The notes under the pieces were generated by a model. That model saw nothing but the letters and a program-made list of their open reading frames with translations. It was not told the origin of the DNA and searched no databases. From the NCBI GenBank assembly GCA_030670615.1, contig DAOVBJ010000050.1:1-6708 (forward strand): a stretch of 6,708 nt of DNA. The letters are read 5' to 3'. This stretch comes from Candidatus Bathyarchaeota archaeon. Lineage in GTDB: Archaea; Thermoproteota; Bathyarchaeia; RBG-16-48-13; GCA-020355125. This document shows, piece after piece, positions 5,688-6,708 of the stretch (position 1 is the first letter of the stretch; the number at the start of each line of letters is the position of its first letter). The translations under genes and the position numbers were made by a program.

Positions 5688-6708
5688 GTGGTAGAGGAGT
5701 TACGTGTTGAACAGCTGAGAAGGGTATCCGACTCGATATTTATGCATTGTGAAACCACTGAAGAATTGACGCCGCTTGAAGGGATCATTGGTCAGGAGCG
5801 GGCAGTTCGAGCCCTCCTGTTTGGCTTGGAAATAAAGGAACGGGGATTTAATATCTACGTGGCTGGCGTTTCAGGAACCGGTAGGACAACGGCAGTAAAA
5901 GATTTTCTGGAGGAGCTGGCTAAAGCGAAACCGGTTCCCTCCGACTGGTGCTACGTCAACAACTTCAGCAACTCATATGAGCCCAGGGCCATAAAGCTGC
6001 CTCCAGGGCAGGGAAGGGAACTCCAGAAGGACGTGAAAGCCTTCATCGACGAGGTTCGAAGAGAGCTGCCTAAGGCCTTTGAAAGCGAGGATTACGCCAC
6101 GAAAAGGGAGGAAACGCTAAGATCCGTCGAGGAAGAGCGGAGAACGCTTTTTGCACAACTCAATCAACGGGCTCAAGAAGTGGGATTCCTCCTTCAAAGC
6201 TCAGCCAGGGGACTGCTTATAGTCCCATTGATCGAGGGACGACCGATGAGCGGCGAGGAGGTCATGGCCCTCACCCCACAGGTCAGGGAAGAAATAGAGA
6301 GAAGACGGGAGAAGCTAAGCGGAGAGTTGAGAAGCGCTATGAGGCAGCTGCGGGGCTTAGAGAAAAAGGGTAACGAGGAGCTGCAGAAACTGAATCAAGA
6401 AGTCGCCCTCTACACCATCGGCCACTTAATCTCCGACCTAACAGAAAAATATCAGGTTTTAACCGAGGTCACGTCCTACATCAAAGAGATGCAAGGCGAC
6501 ATCCTGGAGAACCTCACTCAATTCATACAAGAGCCCAAACCCTCTCCCCAACTTCCCTTTCCCGCTCCATGGCTGAGGGAGATGCCCTTCAGAAAGTACG
6601 AGGTGAACGTAGTCGTTGACAACGCTAACCTTAAGGGGGCTCCAGTGGTCATGGAACAAAACCCCGTCTATCAAAACCTCTTCGGAAGAATCGAGAAGGA
6701 AGCCCAAT
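5688..6708 (+). CDS. Lon-like AAA protease (COG1067/AAA_32 type), N-terminal 340 residues, cut by window edge
   Basis: The reading frame is open from GTG 5688 to the right edge. Seen: an N-terminal IIGQERAVRALLFGL segment (33-47), then GFNIYVAGVSGTGRTT (53-68) as the P-loop; YVNNFSNSYEPRAIKLPPG (89-107); a charged helical insertion rich in Glu, Arg and Lys (about 110-280), probably coiled coil; and NPVYQNLFGRIE (325-336), a stretch I recall as conserved just before the second half of the AAA module in this family. Known of the family: cytosolic ATP-dependent serine proteases related to Lon, with a C-terminal Ser-Lys protease domain; here that domain and Walker B lie beyond the window. The P-loop has Arg (R66) where Lys is usual; I recall Arg in other members of this family, so it is not by itself a sign of inactivity. 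No functional tie to the ABC genes is visible. Confidence 0.9.
   Translation, partial: MVEELRVEQLRRVSDSIFMHCETTEELTPLEGIIGQERAVRALLFGLEIKERGFNIYVAGVSGTGRTTAVKDFLEELAKAKPVPSDWCYVNNFSNSYEPRAIKLPPGQGRELQKDVKAFIDEVRRELPKAFESEDYATKREETLRSVEEERRTLFAQLNQRAQEVGFLLQSSARGLLIVPLIEGRPMSGEEVMALTPQVREEIERRREKLSGELRSAMRQLRGLEKKGNEELQKLNQEVALYTIGHLISDLTEKYQVLTEVTSYIKEMQGDILENLTQFIQEPKPSPQLPFPAPWLREMPFRKYEVNVVVDNANLKGAPVVMEQNPVYQNLFGRIEKEAQ

Noticed and set aside
5603..5710. 35-codon frame starting at ATG 5603 and overlapping the start of the Lon-like protease
   Set aside because: It spans the TATA-like box and the secure protease ribosome site, and has no ribosome site or motif of its own.
5868..5895. Arg in place of the P-loop Lys in the Lon-like protease as evidence of an inactive enzyme
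   Set aside because: Arg at this position is, to my recollection, found in other members of the family, and the rest of the protein looks intact.
1..6708. CRISPR arrays, insertion sequences, attachment sites or defence genes
   Set aside because: No regularly spaced repeats, terminal inverted repeats, transposase or nuclease motifs were seen on either strand.

Overview
The window most likely comes from an archaeal chromosome. Promoters look like TATA boxes placed about 25 bases before the inferred transcript start, ribosome binding sites are of the GGTGA/GGAGG type, starts are a mix of ATG, GTG and TTG, and the gene set (thpR, a HAD-IIA phosphatase, a Lon-like AAA protease and FtsX/LolD-type ABC genes) fits. 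The mid-range base composition and gene style suggest an uncultivated lineage such as Bathyarchaeia. That placement is a guess; no marker gene here fixes the taxonomy.

Layout, left to right. A HAD-superfamily phosphatase on the minus strand is cut by the left edge (312 to 1). About 160 bp of divergent promoter region separates it from thpR (471-1067, plus), an RNA 2',3'-cyclic phosphodiesterase. The thpR stop codon overlaps the TTG start of a very short FtsX-type permease (1064-1678, plus). After a 156-bp promoter-bearing gap comes a LolD/MacB-type ABC ATPase (1835-2533, plus). It meets a 961-residue FtsX-type permease head to tail on the opposite strand (5415 to 2530, minus); the two stop codons share the palindrome TTAA. 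A 272-bp non-coding gap (5416-5687) holds two promoters and a possible folded element. The window ends inside a Lon-like AAA protease (5688 onward, plus).

The most interesting part is the three-gene ABC locus at 1064-5415. ATPases of this class work with FtsX-type permeases as mechanotransmission or lipoprotein-handling systems rather than classical importers. Here one permease is almost minimal: four membrane segments and no extracellular domain. The other is oversized: signal peptide, carboxypeptidase-regulatory-like beta domain, helical stalk, three extra membrane segments, an FtsX core with a large extracellular domain, and an unrecognised C-terminal cytosolic domain. An asymmetric heterodimer driven by the single ATPase is a reasonable inference but is not shown by sequence alone. 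The HAD phosphatase, ThpR and Lon-like protease have no evident functional link to it.
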